Assembly: GCF_026127265.1 (NCBI RefSeq)
Contig: NZ_WWFG01000003.1
Coordinates: 405,340 to 469,339 of the forward strand
DNA from: Nostoc sp. KVJ3
GTDB taxonomy: Bacteria; Cyanobacteriota; Cyanobacteriia; Cyanobacteriales; Nostocaceae
Reading direction: 5' to 3'
DNA: 64,000 nt
The notes beneath the pieces were generated by a model. That model saw only the letters and a list, made by a program, of their open reading frames with translations. It was not told the DNA's origin and ran no database searches. How positions within the stretch are numbered: position 1 is the first letter of the stretch; each line of letters starts with the position of its first letter. Positions 1 through 9,079 of this stretch are shown piece after piece. The translations under genes were made by a program, and so were the position numbers.

Positions 1-66
1 TATTACAGTACGGTTCAGTTAACGAAATCATAAGGGGTTTAAACAATTTAAATTTCGTTAACTATA

Positions 67-1492
67 CAGGGTAAGCGCATCTAATTTGGTATAAAGAAAA
101 CTTGACAAGTTCTAGAAGATAGTATTAATGAATGTGTAAAAAATAGACTTGACGACCGAGCAAGATCAATGAGATGAATTCAATTACTCGATTGAAAATC
201 TCCTGGAGCCAAATTGATGTCAGAGGGCTTTGAAACTAAATCTGCTGATAGTGTCAAAAATACTCGTTGTCAGCCAAAATCAAGAAAAATAGCAGACATT
301 GGCAGTATTCAACAAAGTCTAGTTGAGCATTTCTCGGATATCAAAGACAAGAGAGTAGAGCGGACGAAGAAACATCAATTCACAGATATCTTAGTCATCG
401 CAATTTTAGCAATCATAGCTGGAGCACAAGGGTGGGAAGACATCGAGAATTATGGCATCAGCAAGCAAACATGGTTAGAAGAGTTTCTGGCATTACCAAA
501 TGGTATTCCCTCAGATGATACATTTCGACGAGTGTTTGAGTTGATCGACCCAGAAGCATTAAATCGATGTTTCTTGAGATGGGTAGAAACCCTAATCACA
601 AACATGGGAGGAGAAATTATCCCCATAGATGGAAAGACAATTAGGGGTTCTTATGACCGCAATCAAGGTCAAAGCGCACTCCACCTTATAAGTGCCTGGG
701 CGAGTGAGCACAGTTTAGTGTTGGCACAAGTGAAAGTAGAAGATAAATCCAATGAAATCACCGCCATTCCAGCACTGTTAGAAATGCTAGACATCTCTGG
801 CTGTATCATCACCATTGATGCAATGGGAACACAAACCGAAATTGCCAAACAGATTATCGCCAAAAAAGCTGATTATGTCCTGGCACTGAAAGCCAACCAT
901 CCCATGCTCTATTCTCAAGTCAAAGAATGGTTTGACAAAGCGCAAGCAGAGCAATTTTCGGGGATTAATGTTAGTTATGACAAACGGATTGAAAAAGCAC
1001 ATCATCGCACGGAAATTCGTGAAGTTTGGACTGTACCCATTGCGGCTATCGGTGAGCTTTATCAACCCAAATTATGGGCAGGTTTGCAATCTCTAGTTAT
1101 GGTTGTCCGTGTTCGTCATCTTTGGAATAAAACTACTCGTGAGGTTCAGTTTTATCTCACTTCTTTAAACAGTGATGCTCAAATTATCGGTCGGGCTATC
1201 CGAAAACACTGGGGCATTGAAAACGAGGCTCACTGGACTCTCGACTGTACTTTTGCAGAAGACGCTTGTCGCATTCGTTCTTTCCACAGTCCCCAAAATT
1301 TTGCTCTTTTACGACGCTTCGCTCTCAATGCTCTTAACCGTGAACAGACCTACAAACGTAGTCTTCGTCAAAAAATGAAACGCACCGCTATGGATAACAA
1401 TTATATGATTCAGGTTCTCAGTTGTTTCATTGACAATACTTTAGATTCTTCTGATTCCTTGTGTCAAGCCTGATTGAGATGCTCTTACCCTG
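67..1492 (+). mobile_element. ISAs1-family insertion sequence, complete
   Basis: The terminal inverted repeats are cagggtaagcgcatct at 67-82 and agatgctcttaccctg at 1477-1492, matching at 15 of 16 positions. They are flanked by a perfect 10-bp direct repeat, gttaactata, at 57-66 and 1493-1502, the target-site duplication expected for this family (8-10 bp). One intact transposase gene fills the interior. Identical duplications and near-identical ends point to a recent insertion. Confidence 0.93.
217..1473 (+). CDS. ISAs1-family DDE transposase
   Basis: About 418 residues, a normal length for the family. The N-terminal part matches the DDE_Tnp_1-associated domain (a stretch resembling HQFTDILVIAILAIIAGA near residue 50). 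The RNase H-like catalytic core follows: IPIDGKTIRGSYD carries the first Asp, IITIDAMGTQ the second, and the HWGIENEAHW segment the Glu. The ATG at 217 is preferred over the in-frame TTG three bases earlier because ggag at 204-207 is correctly spaced. The gene lies wholly between intact terminal repeats and has no frameshift, so the element is probably active. It acts only on its own ends. Confidence 0.93.
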   Translation: MSEGFETKSADSVKNTRCQPKSRKIADIGSIQQSLVEHFSDIKDKRVERTKKHQFTDILVIAILAIIAGAQGWEDIENYGISKQTWLEEFLALPNGIPSDDTFRRVFELIDPEALNRCFLRWVETLITNMGGEIIPIDGKTIRGSYDRNQGQSALHLISAWASEHSLVLAQVKVEDKSNEITAIPALLEMLDISGCIITIDAMGTQTEIAKQIIAKKADYVLALKANHPMLYSQVKEWFDKAQAEQFSGINVSYDKRIEKAHHRTEIREVWTVPIAAIGELYQPKLWAGLQSLVMVVRVRHLWNKTTREVQFYLTSLNSDAQIIGRAIRKHWGIENEAHWTLDCTFAEDACRIRSFHSPQNFALLRRFALNALNREQTYKRSLRQKMKRTAMDNNYMIQVLSCFIDNTLDSSDSLCQA

Positions 1493-1590
1493 GTTAACTA
1501 TAGTGTCTGAAAAACCCTTAAATGAACCGTATTGATCTATATTCATCTTTATTTATCTATGGTTTTTCAGCTAATCATTTTATGAAAAAT

Positions 1591-2085
1591 CTATTGATTA
1601 AAAGTAAACCTGCCGTTTACTTTTTCACCTTTAACATCGGCAGTTACTTTTACCTGATATTGACCAATTGCTTTTTCAGTTAACTGTGCTGTGTAATGTT
1701 TTCCACTAGCATCATAAGCAAGAGGAACTGTCTTTTGTTTTCCATCAGGTAGCTGAACTTGAGCCGTTACTTTTGCATCAGGTACTGTTTGGTGATTGTC
1801 ACCTTTTAGCACATATAAATCCATGTGAGTTGCACTTGCTTCTTTCTCAGGAACAAATTCTAGATGATAACTTCCTGTTTCTACAACTTGACCTCCATGA
1901 GATTCACCATGCTGACTATCTGTTTTAGTGACAGGTGAAGCTGAAATAGATGGGGTTTGGGCGTTTGAGGTAGAAGCGGCTGGACTATTTTCTGTATTAG
2001 CTGCTTTATTATCGTTACTGCAAGCTCCTAAAAATAGTAGTCCTACACTTCCAAGAATAATTAAGCTAGATTTAAGTGATTTCAT
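1591..2085 (-). CDS. Small lipoprotein with YtkA-like domain, metal-efflux associated
   Basis: A secreted lipoprotein of about 164 residues. It has a short basic N-terminus, a hydrophobic core and a lipobox ending LFLGAC, then a Ser/Thr/Ala-rich linker with a histidine cluster (QHGESHGG), then a beta-rich C-terminal domain resembling YtkA/FixH-type folds (ending VNGRFTFNQ). An ATG five codons upstream is possible, but gaggaa lies seven bases before the start chosen. It is downstream of and codirectional with the RND pump, so a periplasmic metal-handling or pump-accessory role is likely. The domain assignment is by resemblance; the role is inferred from position. Confidence 0.75.
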   Translation of the reverse strand: MKSLKSSLIILGSVGLLFLGACSNDNKAANTENSPAASTSNAQTPSISASPVTKTDSQHGESHGGQVVETGSYHLEFVPEKEASATHMDLYVLKGDNHQTVPDAKVTAQVQLPDGKQKTVPLAYDASGKHYTAQLTEKAIGQYQVKVTADVKGEKVNGRFTFNQ

Positions 2086-2250
2086 TGGTTTATTCCTCAT
2101 TTAAAATGTGTTGATAATTGAGATAAGATTTCTATGGCAATCCAGTCTTTGCAAGATTTTTAGATCCTGGCATTGAGTCTATATAAAGTTTTTAATCCAC
2201 CTCCCTGAATAAAATATCAAATAATGCCAGATACCAAACAGCAAAAATTT

Positions 2251-5200
2251 TCATACAATTGACTCTTGAGTAACTTGAATATTGTATATTTTTGTAGTCT
2301 TATTCGGAACTAAAAACCTCCCAAATAGCGAATATAAAGCTGGTAAAACTAATAGTGTTAAAGCAGTAGAAGTAAATAAGCCCCCTAACACTACCACAGC
2401 CAAAGGTTGCAAAATTTCTTTACCTGCACCAGAACCAATCACTAATGGAACCATACCTAGTGCTGACGAAAGTGCTGTGAGAAGAATCGCTACTAATCTT
2501 TCCATTGAACCATCAACAATTACTTGTTTAAGTGGTATTCCCTCAGCGAGGCGATTATTATAGTTATCCACTAACAGTAATCCGTTGCGAGTAGCTACAC
2601 CAAATAGAGTGATAAAACCAACCATCGAAGCAACGGAAATAATACCACCACTCAAGGCCACAGAGATAACCCCACCAATTAATGCCAGTGGCAAGTTAAT
2701 CATAATCATGACTGTGGCAGGAATTGACTTGACAGCAAAGTATATCAGTACAGAAATCACGGCAAAGGCGATCGCACCTGCAATTATTAAAGTCTGCGTT
2801 GCTTGTTCCTGTGCCTGAAACTGACCGCCAAATTGGACGTAGTAACCTCCAGGTAGTTGAATTTGTTTGACCCGTTTCCGTACATCTTTAATTACAGAAC
2901 CCAAATCCCGTCCAGCAACGTTGGCAGAAACCACTATCAGCCGGGAAACATTTTCACGATTAATGGTACTTGGCCCCGTGCCATAATCAACTTTAGCAAC
3001 CTGGGATAAGGGAATTTTCTGCCCGTTGGGTGTATCTACCAACAAGTTACCAATAACATCCAAATTGTTACGGGAGCGTTCTTGCAACCACACAACGAGA
3101 TTAAAAGTTTGTTGCTTCTCCAAAACTTGGGAAACGGCTTTACCATTCAATCCAGTCTCTATCGTTTCTGCAAGTTCCCCCACAGTTAATCCATAACGAG
3201 CTGCTGCATCGCGGTCAAATTGAATTTGAATTTGTTTAACTGGAATTTGGGGTTCTAATTGCAAATCCACAATACCGGAAATACCATTTATAGCAGATTG
3301 TACTTGTTTCCCAAGAGTGCGGAGTTCTTCGAGTTCAGACCCGTAAATTTTCACAGCGATCGCACTTCTCACGCCAGAGAGGATATCATCTATTCGGTGG
3401 GAGATAAACCCACCAATATTAGTTGCCACACCAGGAAGTTTTTCAAACTCTTTGCGGAGTGCTTCAACAGTCTTCTGGCGGTTTTTCGCTCCTTCTTCGC
3501 TAATCTGCACATCCAACTCACCAAAGTTTACTCCAGCCACTTCAGGATCTCCTTGAGCAAACCCAGATCGTAAGGCAATGAAATCAAAACGGCGATCGCT
3601 TTTCAGGGCATCCATCACCGCCAAAGCAGCTTGATTAGTTGCATTCAGAGATTCACCAGGCAAAAGCACCATTGAATTGACCAAAGAACGGTCTTGAAAT
3701 TCTGGTAAAAAGACTTTACCCAACCCAGGAAGAATAATTATCGATGCAATAAACCCCGCAAGTGCCAACCCTAAAATCACCTTGGGGTAACGAATCGAGA
3801 ACCTTAACGCTGGACGATAAAATTGATGTGCTTTGCGCTCAAGCCAAGTTTCGGTACTTGGTAAACGTCGATTTGCTAGTAATAAAGCACATAATGCTGG
3901 AGTTAGTGTTAATGCAACTAAGGTAGAAGCGAGAATCGATAGCAAATATGCCATTCCCATCGGCGTAAAAATTCGACCTTCCACGCCAGACAGGACGAAA
4001 ATCGGTGCAAAGACCACTGCAATAATGACAGTGGACAATAAAACACTGACACGCACTTCTACTGAACCATCAAATACAACTTGTAAAGGATTTTTCGGGT
4101 TCCCTGCTAGTTGATTTTCTCGCAATCGGCGGTAGACGTTTTCCATATCAACGATCGCATCATCTACCACTGAACCAATTGCAACGACTAGTCCACCCAA
4201 GGTCATTGTATTAATACCTTGTCCAGTCCAACTCAGAATAATCATGCCTAACAGTAATGACAAAGGCATAGCACTGAGGCTAATAATTACTGTGCGCCAG
4301 TTCATCAAAAAGATGATCAGGATGACTGAAACGATAATGATGCCATCGCGCAGAGCTTCCTCAACATTTTTGACCGAAGCTTCGATAAATAAATCTTGGT
4401 CAAAGGTTTTAGTAACCTTGATATCCTGTGGTAGCCCTGGCTTAATCTCCTCCATTGCTGCTTCTACAGCTTTAACTACAGTGGGAGTATCTGCCGCAGG
4501 CTGCTTAGAGACAGTTAAAATTACTGCTCGTTTGCCTTGAAATAGTCCATCTCCTCGTCTTAGTCCTGGGCCAATTTTGACTTCTGCTACCTGTTCTAAT
4601 AATACGGGTGTACCTTTAACCGCCTTTATCACCGAACGCTTGAGTTGATCAATTGACTCGATTCGCCCAATTCCCCGAATTAGTGTTTCTTGGTCAGGAG
4701 TAATCAAAAATCCTCCCGGCACATTGACGTTAGCATTCTGCACTGCTTTAGTGACTTCTGGCAACGAAACATTGTAGGCTTTAAGCTTGTCTGGATCTAC
4801 CAAAACTTGATATTGCCGCTCATCACCACCGTAGAGAAAAACATTACTCACTCCTGGTACAGCCAGCAAGCGATTTTTTACATCCCAATTAGCAATCCGC
4901 CACACTTCCATCATGTCAGTGCTTTCAGCAGAAAAAGCATATTTAACAGCCCATCCCAAGGGCGAGTTAATAGGCAATATTTCCGGCTGCTCTACTCCTT
5001 GTGGCAGTTTCACCCCTTGTAAGCGCTCTGTTACTAGTTGGCGATCGCGGTAAATATCAGTATCCCAGCTAAAGACAGTTTTAATCGCAGAAATTCCAAT
5101 AGCAGATGAAGATCGCAGAGACTCTAGTCCAGGTGTGCCATTAATCGCGCTCTCAATTGGGCGAGTCACTAAAGATTCGATTTCTTCTGGTGCTAAACCG

Positions 5201-5361
5201 GAAGCTTCAACTTGAATTTCCACTTGCGGGGGAGCGAAGCTAGGAAATACGTCGAGAGGCATTTGTGTGATGACACGCAATCCCCACAGACTAATTAATA
5301 TAGAGGCAATAACGATTAGCCACCTTTGGGCGATCGACCATTTGACAATGGAATTGAGCAT
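2251..5361 (-). CDS. Heavy-metal efflux RND pump (CusA/CzcA family)
   Basis: 1036 residues, full length for an RND permease. It pumps metal cations from periplasm or inner membrane to the outside using the proton gradient, with an adaptor and an outer-membrane channel. It starts with the typical first membrane helix (SIAQRWLIVIASILISLWG). Two large periplasmic loops follow, each after TM1 or TM7, and there are twelve predicted helices. The heavy-metal signature in TM4 reads VAIGSVVDDAIVDMEN near residue 405, with charged residues used for proton relay. The adaptor gene is on the same strand but separated by two opposite-strand genes. No outer-membrane partner is in the window. Metal specificity (Cu, Zn, Co, Ni) cannot be decided from sequence alone. 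Confidence 0.93.
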   Translation of the reverse strand: MLNSIVKWSIAQRWLIVIASILISLWGLRVITQMPLDVFPSFAPPQVEIQVEASGLAPEEIESLVTRPIESAINGTPGLESLRSSSAIGISAIKTVFSWDTDIYRDRQLVTERLQGVKLPQGVEQPEILPINSPLGWAVKYAFSAESTDMMEVWRIANWDVKNRLLAVPGVSNVFLYGGDERQYQVLVDPDKLKAYNVSLPEVTKAVQNANVNVPGGFLITPDQETLIRGIGRIESIDQLKRSVIKAVKGTPVLLEQVAEVKIGPGLRRGDGLFQGKRAVILTVSKQPAADTPTVVKAVEAAMEEIKPGLPQDIKVTKTFDQDLFIEASVKNVEEALRDGIIIVSVILIIFLMNWRTVIISLSAMPLSLLLGMIILSWTGQGINTMTLGGLVVAIGSVVDDAIVDMENVYRRLRENQLAGNPKNPLQVVFDGSVEVRVSVLLSTVIIAVVFAPIFVLSGVEGRIFTPMGMAYLLSILASTLVALTLTPALCALLLANRRLPSTETWLERKAHQFYRPALRFSIRYPKVILGLALAGFIASIIILPGLGKVFLPEFQDRSLVNSMVLLPGESLNATNQAALAVMDALKSDRRFDFIALRSGFAQGDPEVAGVNFGELDVQISEEGAKNRQKTVEALRKEFEKLPGVATNIGGFISHRIDDILSGVRSAIAVKIYGSELEELRTLGKQVQSAINGISGIVDLQLEPQIPVKQIQIQFDRDAAARYGLTVGELAETIETGLNGKAVSQVLEKQQTFNLVVWLQERSRNNLDVIGNLLVDTPNGQKIPLSQVAKVDYGTGPSTINRENVSRLIVVSANVAGRDLGSVIKDVRKRVKQIQLPGGYYVQFGGQFQAQEQATQTLIIAGAIAFAVISVLIYFAVKSIPATVMIMINLPLALIGGVISVALSGGIISVASMVGFITLFGVATRNGLLLVDNYNNRLAEGIPLKQVIVDGSMERLVAILLTALSSALGMVPLVIGSGAGKEILQPLAVVVLGGLFTSTALTLLVLPALYSLFGRFLVPNKTTKIYNIQVTQESIV

Positions 5362-5464
5362 TTTTGAGACAAATCAAGGGTTTTTTGCTTGACGATACAG
5401 TTAATCCATCTGGGATAATCTGTAGTTTTGACAGTTAGGCACTGTATCTAATGTCTCAAATAAA

Positions 5465-5496
5465 GATGAAATCAGGATGAAATCAAGGTTGAATAA
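5465..5496. promoter_or_regulatory. 11-bp-spaced direct repeats, candidate response-regulator site
   Basis: gatgaaatca occurs exactly at 5465-5474 and again at 5476-5485, followed by a degenerate third copy (ggttgaataa, 5487-5496). The 11-bp period matches one DNA turn, as seen for OmpR-family response regulators. The site lies between the divergent pump gene (start 5361) and the gene at 5617. Metal efflux operons are often under such regulators, but no regulator gene is seen nearby. Confidence 0.35.
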
Positions 5497-5616
5497 TGGT
5501 AAACTAAAAACTCGGTAGATATTACCGCGAGTGGATGTATTACCCTTACTAGTAAATGCTTTTACTCCCTATGAGCAAACCTTTTTTTGAATTAAGTTGA
5601 GCAATAGAGGTAAGTG

Positions 5617-6261
5617 ATGGCGAAAGCAAAACGTAGCGGTGTAAAAGGGTTTGGTAAACCACCTAAGCCACCATATCTCGATAGCTCATTAGATTTTGAA
5701 GAATTAGTTAACGGCAATCTGATTTTAGTAGCGAACGTAATCACTGACGAGACTAAAGGGATTGGAGATGCCTTTACATTTATAAAATATAACGAGCTGA
5801 CTGACGAATTATCAGATTTTAGGTCAGCTATTGCTACAGCATTTGACTCCTCATTGATTAGACTGGCGAAGCGGCGACGAATTGAAGAAGGTAAGGGTTT
5901 ACTAACTCTGACTCCAAAACATTATCGTCAAGAATGGGGGCTTAGTGATAGTTCTGACGGTAAAATAGTTTTTAATTGGTGGACTTTAGCAGAGTTGAAA
6001 GTTGCTCAAGAACGGAGCTACATATTTGGTGGAACCCGAATTCTTGCCAGATTAACAGAATCTCTAATTATGCATTCTCAAGAAAGGTTTCCGGTTATCT
6101 ACCACGCTGTTCCATGTACAAGTGGAAATGATCAGGTAAATTATATGCATCTCATGTTTACTGTTCCACTCAGTTCCAACGAAGCAGCAGAATTTCTTAG
6201 TATCAATATAATTGAACGTGAAACTACACCTTTAACAGAACTTTTACCTCCTACTTCCTAA
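5617..6261 (+). CDS. Hypothetical protein
   Basis: Unrecognised soluble protein of 214 residues. A basic N-terminus with Lys/Pro-rich character (GFGKPPKPPY) precedes a mixed alpha/beta region. No membrane segment, cysteine motif or nucleotide-binding loop is visible. The ATG at 5617 is preferred to the GTG at 5614 because gagg at 5607-5610 lies six bases upstream of it. The next gene follows after 26 bases, so the pair is probably cotranscribed. The two genes sit inside the metal-efflux set on the opposite strand, which suggests a later insertion rather than a metal-related role. Confidence 0.7.
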   Translation: MAKAKRSGVKGFGKPPKPPYLDSSLDFEELVNGNLILVANVITDETKGIGDAFTFIKYNELTDELSDFRSAIATAFDSSLIRLAKRRRIEEGKGLLTLTPKHYRQEWGLSDSSDGKIVFNWWTLAELKVAQERSYIFGGTRILARLTESLIMHSQERFPVIYHAVPCTSGNDQVNYMHLMFTVPLSSNEAAEFLSINIIERETTPLTELLPPTS

Positions 6262-6287
6262 AAAGTCCCTTAAAAACAAACAATACT

Positions 6288-7091
6288 ATGTCTAAAATCC
6301 GTATTGGCAATACTATAGTTAAAAGTAATGAAAAGTTAAGACAAATACAATCACAAGTTTTTACTCATTATGGCTATCAAAAAGTGAATGATTTTTTGCT
6401 CAATGATAGCAGAGATTTTAGAGTTGTATTTGATATGTTATGGGAAAAATATCATAGTCAGCCCAAAATTTTTTATGATTCTACCTTAATAAAGGTACTA
6501 GAGGAATCTAAATCATTTAAAAAGTTTATACTAGCCGTTAATATACAAACAATTTCTCAGATGAGAATTCCTTTTGATAAATTTTATATCCCGTGCTTAA
6601 AAGAATGTTATCAGAATTATGAGACTGATAAAGAAACAGGTGCTAGAGGTTGGGTAGTCGGTGTTATTCCTTTTCTCGGTGCTACTTACCCTGAACGTCG
6701 AAAATTTTTATCGAATTTAATTGACTCTTTAGATATTACAGAAAATATTAATTCAGGAAGAATTATTTATTTAGATAAGCATCTAGCTTTAACTTATAAA
6801 CAAGATGATTCTAAAAACCAAGCGTTAGGAGAACTATTGTTTGCAGCAAGACGTTCTGAAGATTTATGGTCTTTTGATCAAACAGATGTTTTTGTACCTG
6901 TAAAATCATTACGTCAAGCTAAAATTGCTTTAGCTAATTACCAAGGTAAGCACCGAAAAGGCGAATTAGTAGGAAACGATTCTGCACGTTTTTCCAGATT
7001 TTTAGGCTTGGATATTAGAGATAGCTATGCATATATGCCTGACTATGAAGAATTAGCTAATTATAGAGGAAAAGGCTTCCAAAAACCATAA
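6288..7091 (+). CDS. Hypothetical protein
   Basis: Unrecognised 267-residue soluble protein, rich in Tyr, Lys and Asn and lower in GC than the flanking efflux genes. No signal peptide or membrane span is seen. A central stretch, GARGWVVGVIPFLGA, is hydrophobic but short. The C-terminal third is basic and ends YRGKGFQKP. It follows the previous gene by 26 bases and probably forms a two-gene unit with it. The composition difference suggests acquisition by transfer. I cannot assign a function. Confidence 0.7.
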   Translation: MSKIRIGNTIVKSNEKLRQIQSQVFTHYGYQKVNDFLLNDSRDFRVVFDMLWEKYHSQPKIFYDSTLIKVLEESKSFKKFILAVNIQTISQMRIPFDKFYIPCLKECYQNYETDKETGARGWVVGVIPFLGATYPERRKFLSNLIDSLDITENINSGRIIYLDKHLALTYKQDDSKNQALGELLFAARRSEDLWSFDQTDVFVPVKSLRQAKIALANYQGKHRKGELVGNDSARFSRFLGLDIRDSYAYMPDYEELANYRGKGFQKP

Positions 7092-7248
7092 TTAATTGTT
7101 AATCGCTACCAATAAAAGCTAAAAAAATTATGCAGTTAATAAACTTGATTTAATCTAATAATTTAATTATACTGCCCAAAAGGTTACAGTTTTGGATACT
7201 TTGAATTGGATGAAAAAATCGCCCATTTAATAATGGCACTCAGTATTT

Positions 7249-8859
7249 TTATTGTTGAGTATTTTTACTAATAATTATGACTTTTGATTCTTCATGAGGT
7301 GCATGATGGTTATCATCTAGGTTTGTAGAATAATTAGAAGAATCTTCTGCTAGGTTGTGGGTAAGTTCTGGCGTTACTGGAACAAGTTGATGATTGCTGC
7401 GACGACCCACCATAAAAGCTATTAGAGCTATTGCAGCCCCCCCACCTGCTCCTAGTAACCACAATGGTACTGTTTTAACCTCTGTTGTCTGCGATGAAAC
7501 TTCTGTGTGTTCATCTGCTTTTACATGGGTACCACCTCGCAGAGATTGGGCGTAAAGTTGCGGTGCGCGTTGGGTGACAATCATATCTCCCTCGAATAAG
7601 CCACTCTTGACTTCAACCATATCGCCAGAAGTCTGACCTAATGTGACTTCAACTGTTTGGTAAGCATTACCACTCTGCACATAAACAACTTTCTTCCCAT
7701 TCGCGTCTACCACTGCTGAGGTAGGAATAGCTGAAATAGCTGCTGATATTTGGTCTGTTAAAACTTCTAGTTCCGCAAACATTCCGGGTTTGAGTTGTCC
7801 GCGTGAGTTATCTATCTCTGCTTGTACTGGTACAACTCTTGTTTCTCCCTCTACCATTGTACCAATGCGGGAAATTTGACCAGAAAAAGTGCGATCGCTC
7901 ACACTAGCAACTTTTAATCTAATTCTCTCACCAATTCTTACCTTACCTAAATCTTTTTCATAAATATTAGCTGTAGCAAAAAGCCGACTATCGTTGACAA
8001 TCGTCATCAATTTGCCACCGGCATCATTAAAAGTTTGACCAATAGTCACTTCTCTATCAGCAACCTTACCAGAGATAGGAGCAGTTACTGTCACTAATCC
8101 TTTAGAATTTGGGAGATTTCCTAGTTGAGCAAGTCGAGTTTGATAACTAGTATTACTGCGATTAATATTTGACTTTGCTAGTTGAACTGATGCTTGAGCG
8201 CGTTTGAGTTGATTTTCAGCCCCGATAACATCCCTGCGGCTCTTCGCTTTAGTAAGTTCGGCTTTTGCCTGCGCTAGCTGGGTTTGAGATTCCAGAGCAT
8301 TGCGACGGGGTAAAGCGCCAGCATCAGCTAACTGTTTGTCTTTGTTGTACTTTTCTTGAGCAAAGTCAACTTGACTCTGTGCTTGAGCAATTTCCGAGTC
8401 GGCTATTTGTTGATATTTTTGATAATTTTGTTGAGCCAGTCTTAAATCAGCTTCGCTGTAGTGTAAATCAGCTTGAGCTTGTGCTAATTTATCCTGAGAT
8501 TCCACACGCAATGTTACTAAATCTGGGCTAGTAACAACAGCAAGGGGTTGACCTTTTGTTACTGATGCGCCAGGTTCCACCAACAATTCAACTACTTTCG
8601 CTCCTTGAATTGGGGTAGTCACTTCTACTTTTTGGCTGGGAAGAGTCTCTATTTGTCCAGTAGTTTTGATGCCAACAGCTAACCTTTGATGTTGGACAGG
8701 CTCGACTTTAATCCCTAGACGTTTGGCTGTGTCAGCATCAACCTGAATAGAATTATTCGTTGCAGTGGCATCACTTCCTGCTTGAAATTCATTTCCATGT
8801 CCGCCATGAGCCATAACAACTGTGGGACGGGAGCAATGCGATTTTGTGAGGTCGGACAA
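7249..8859 (-). CDS. Metal efflux RND adaptor (CusB/HlyD-like), 5'-truncated
   Basis: Periplasmic adaptor that would bridge the RND pump to an outer-membrane channel. It shows a lipoyl-like half-motif (VVELLVEPGASVTKGQPLAVV), a long alpha-helical hairpin of about residues 110-225, the second lipoyl half (VTAPISGKVADREV), a beta-barrel region and a C-terminal membrane helix (about residues 460-480). The N-terminus is abnormal: the first residues (DLTKSHCSRP) come from a dispersed 48-bp repeat, and only the last residues of a signal peptide (VVMA before HGGHG) remain. The only start is TTG, or an internal ATG at 8814 just before the mature protein, neither with a good ribosome site. Export is therefore doubtful and the gene may be inactive. 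Confidence 0.85.
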   Translation of the reverse strand: MSDLTKSHCSRPTVVMAHGGHGNEFQAGSDATATNNSIQVDADTAKRLGIKVEPVQHQRLAVGIKTTGQIETLPSQKVEVTTPIQGAKVVELLVEPGASVTKGQPLAVVTSPDLVTLRVESQDKLAQAQADLHYSEADLRLAQQNYQKYQQIADSEIAQAQSQVDFAQEKYNKDKQLADAGALPRRNALESQTQLAQAKAELTKAKSRRDVIGAENQLKRAQASVQLAKSNINRSNTSYQTRLAQLGNLPNSKGLVTVTAPISGKVADREVTIGQTFNDAGGKLMTIVNDSRLFATANIYEKDLGKVRIGERIRLKVASVSDRTFSGQISRIGTMVEGETRVVPVQAEIDNSRGQLKPGMFAELEVLTDQISAAISAIPTSAVVDANGKKVVYVQSGNAYQTVEVTLGQTSGDMVEVKSGLFEGDMIVTQRAPQLYAQSLRGGTHVKADEHTEVSSQTTEVKTVPLWLLGAGGGAAIALIAFMVGRRSNHQLVPVTPELTHNLAEDSSNYSTNLDDNHHAPHEESKVIIISKNTQQ

Positions 8860-8875
8860 AAAAAGTGCGATCGCT
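8828..8875 (+). repeat. 48-bp dispersed repeat, copy A
   Basis: It runs from cgggagcaatgcgattttgt to the HIP1 octamer and final gcgatcgct. It shares both ends and 23 identical consecutive bases (reverse complement) with the copy at 10706-10754, and is similar over its full length to 13515-13562. It forms the abnormal 5' end of the adaptor gene. Confidence 0.65.
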
Positions 8876-9079
8876 AAAAATTATATTTCAGTACGGAGTT
8901 GTTTTATTTACAAATAGAATACTGCTTTGCACGAGAATTCATCTTGATGATATATCTCAAAAAGATTGCTAGTAAGTCATTTGACGATTATTTCCTAAAA
9001 TATCTATACTAAGTCTTTAATACTTAGTGTCAATTACAGCAAGCAATAGCTAAAGATGACAACTCAAGTATAAAATTAA

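Larger units (their letters stand above)
9..1531. repeat. Palindromic (MITE-like) element split by the ISAs1 insertion
   Basis: Outside the IS the flanks are inverted copies of each other: tacggttca at 9-17 faces tgaaccgta at 1523-1531, and taaggggttt at 31-40 faces aaaccctta at 1512-1520. The left flank also has a perfect 11-bp inner inverted repeat, gttaacgaaat (18-28) against atttcgttaac (52-62). Removing the IS restores a roughly 80-bp hairpin-forming element. I infer a small non-autonomous element or an old IS end; no coding sequence is present in it. Confidence 0.5.

Noticed and set aside
3259..3573. Plus-strand frames inside the RND pump gene (and similar antisense frames in other large genes)
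   Set aside because: They are opposite-strand shadows of clear coding regions, with no domains or ribosome sites.
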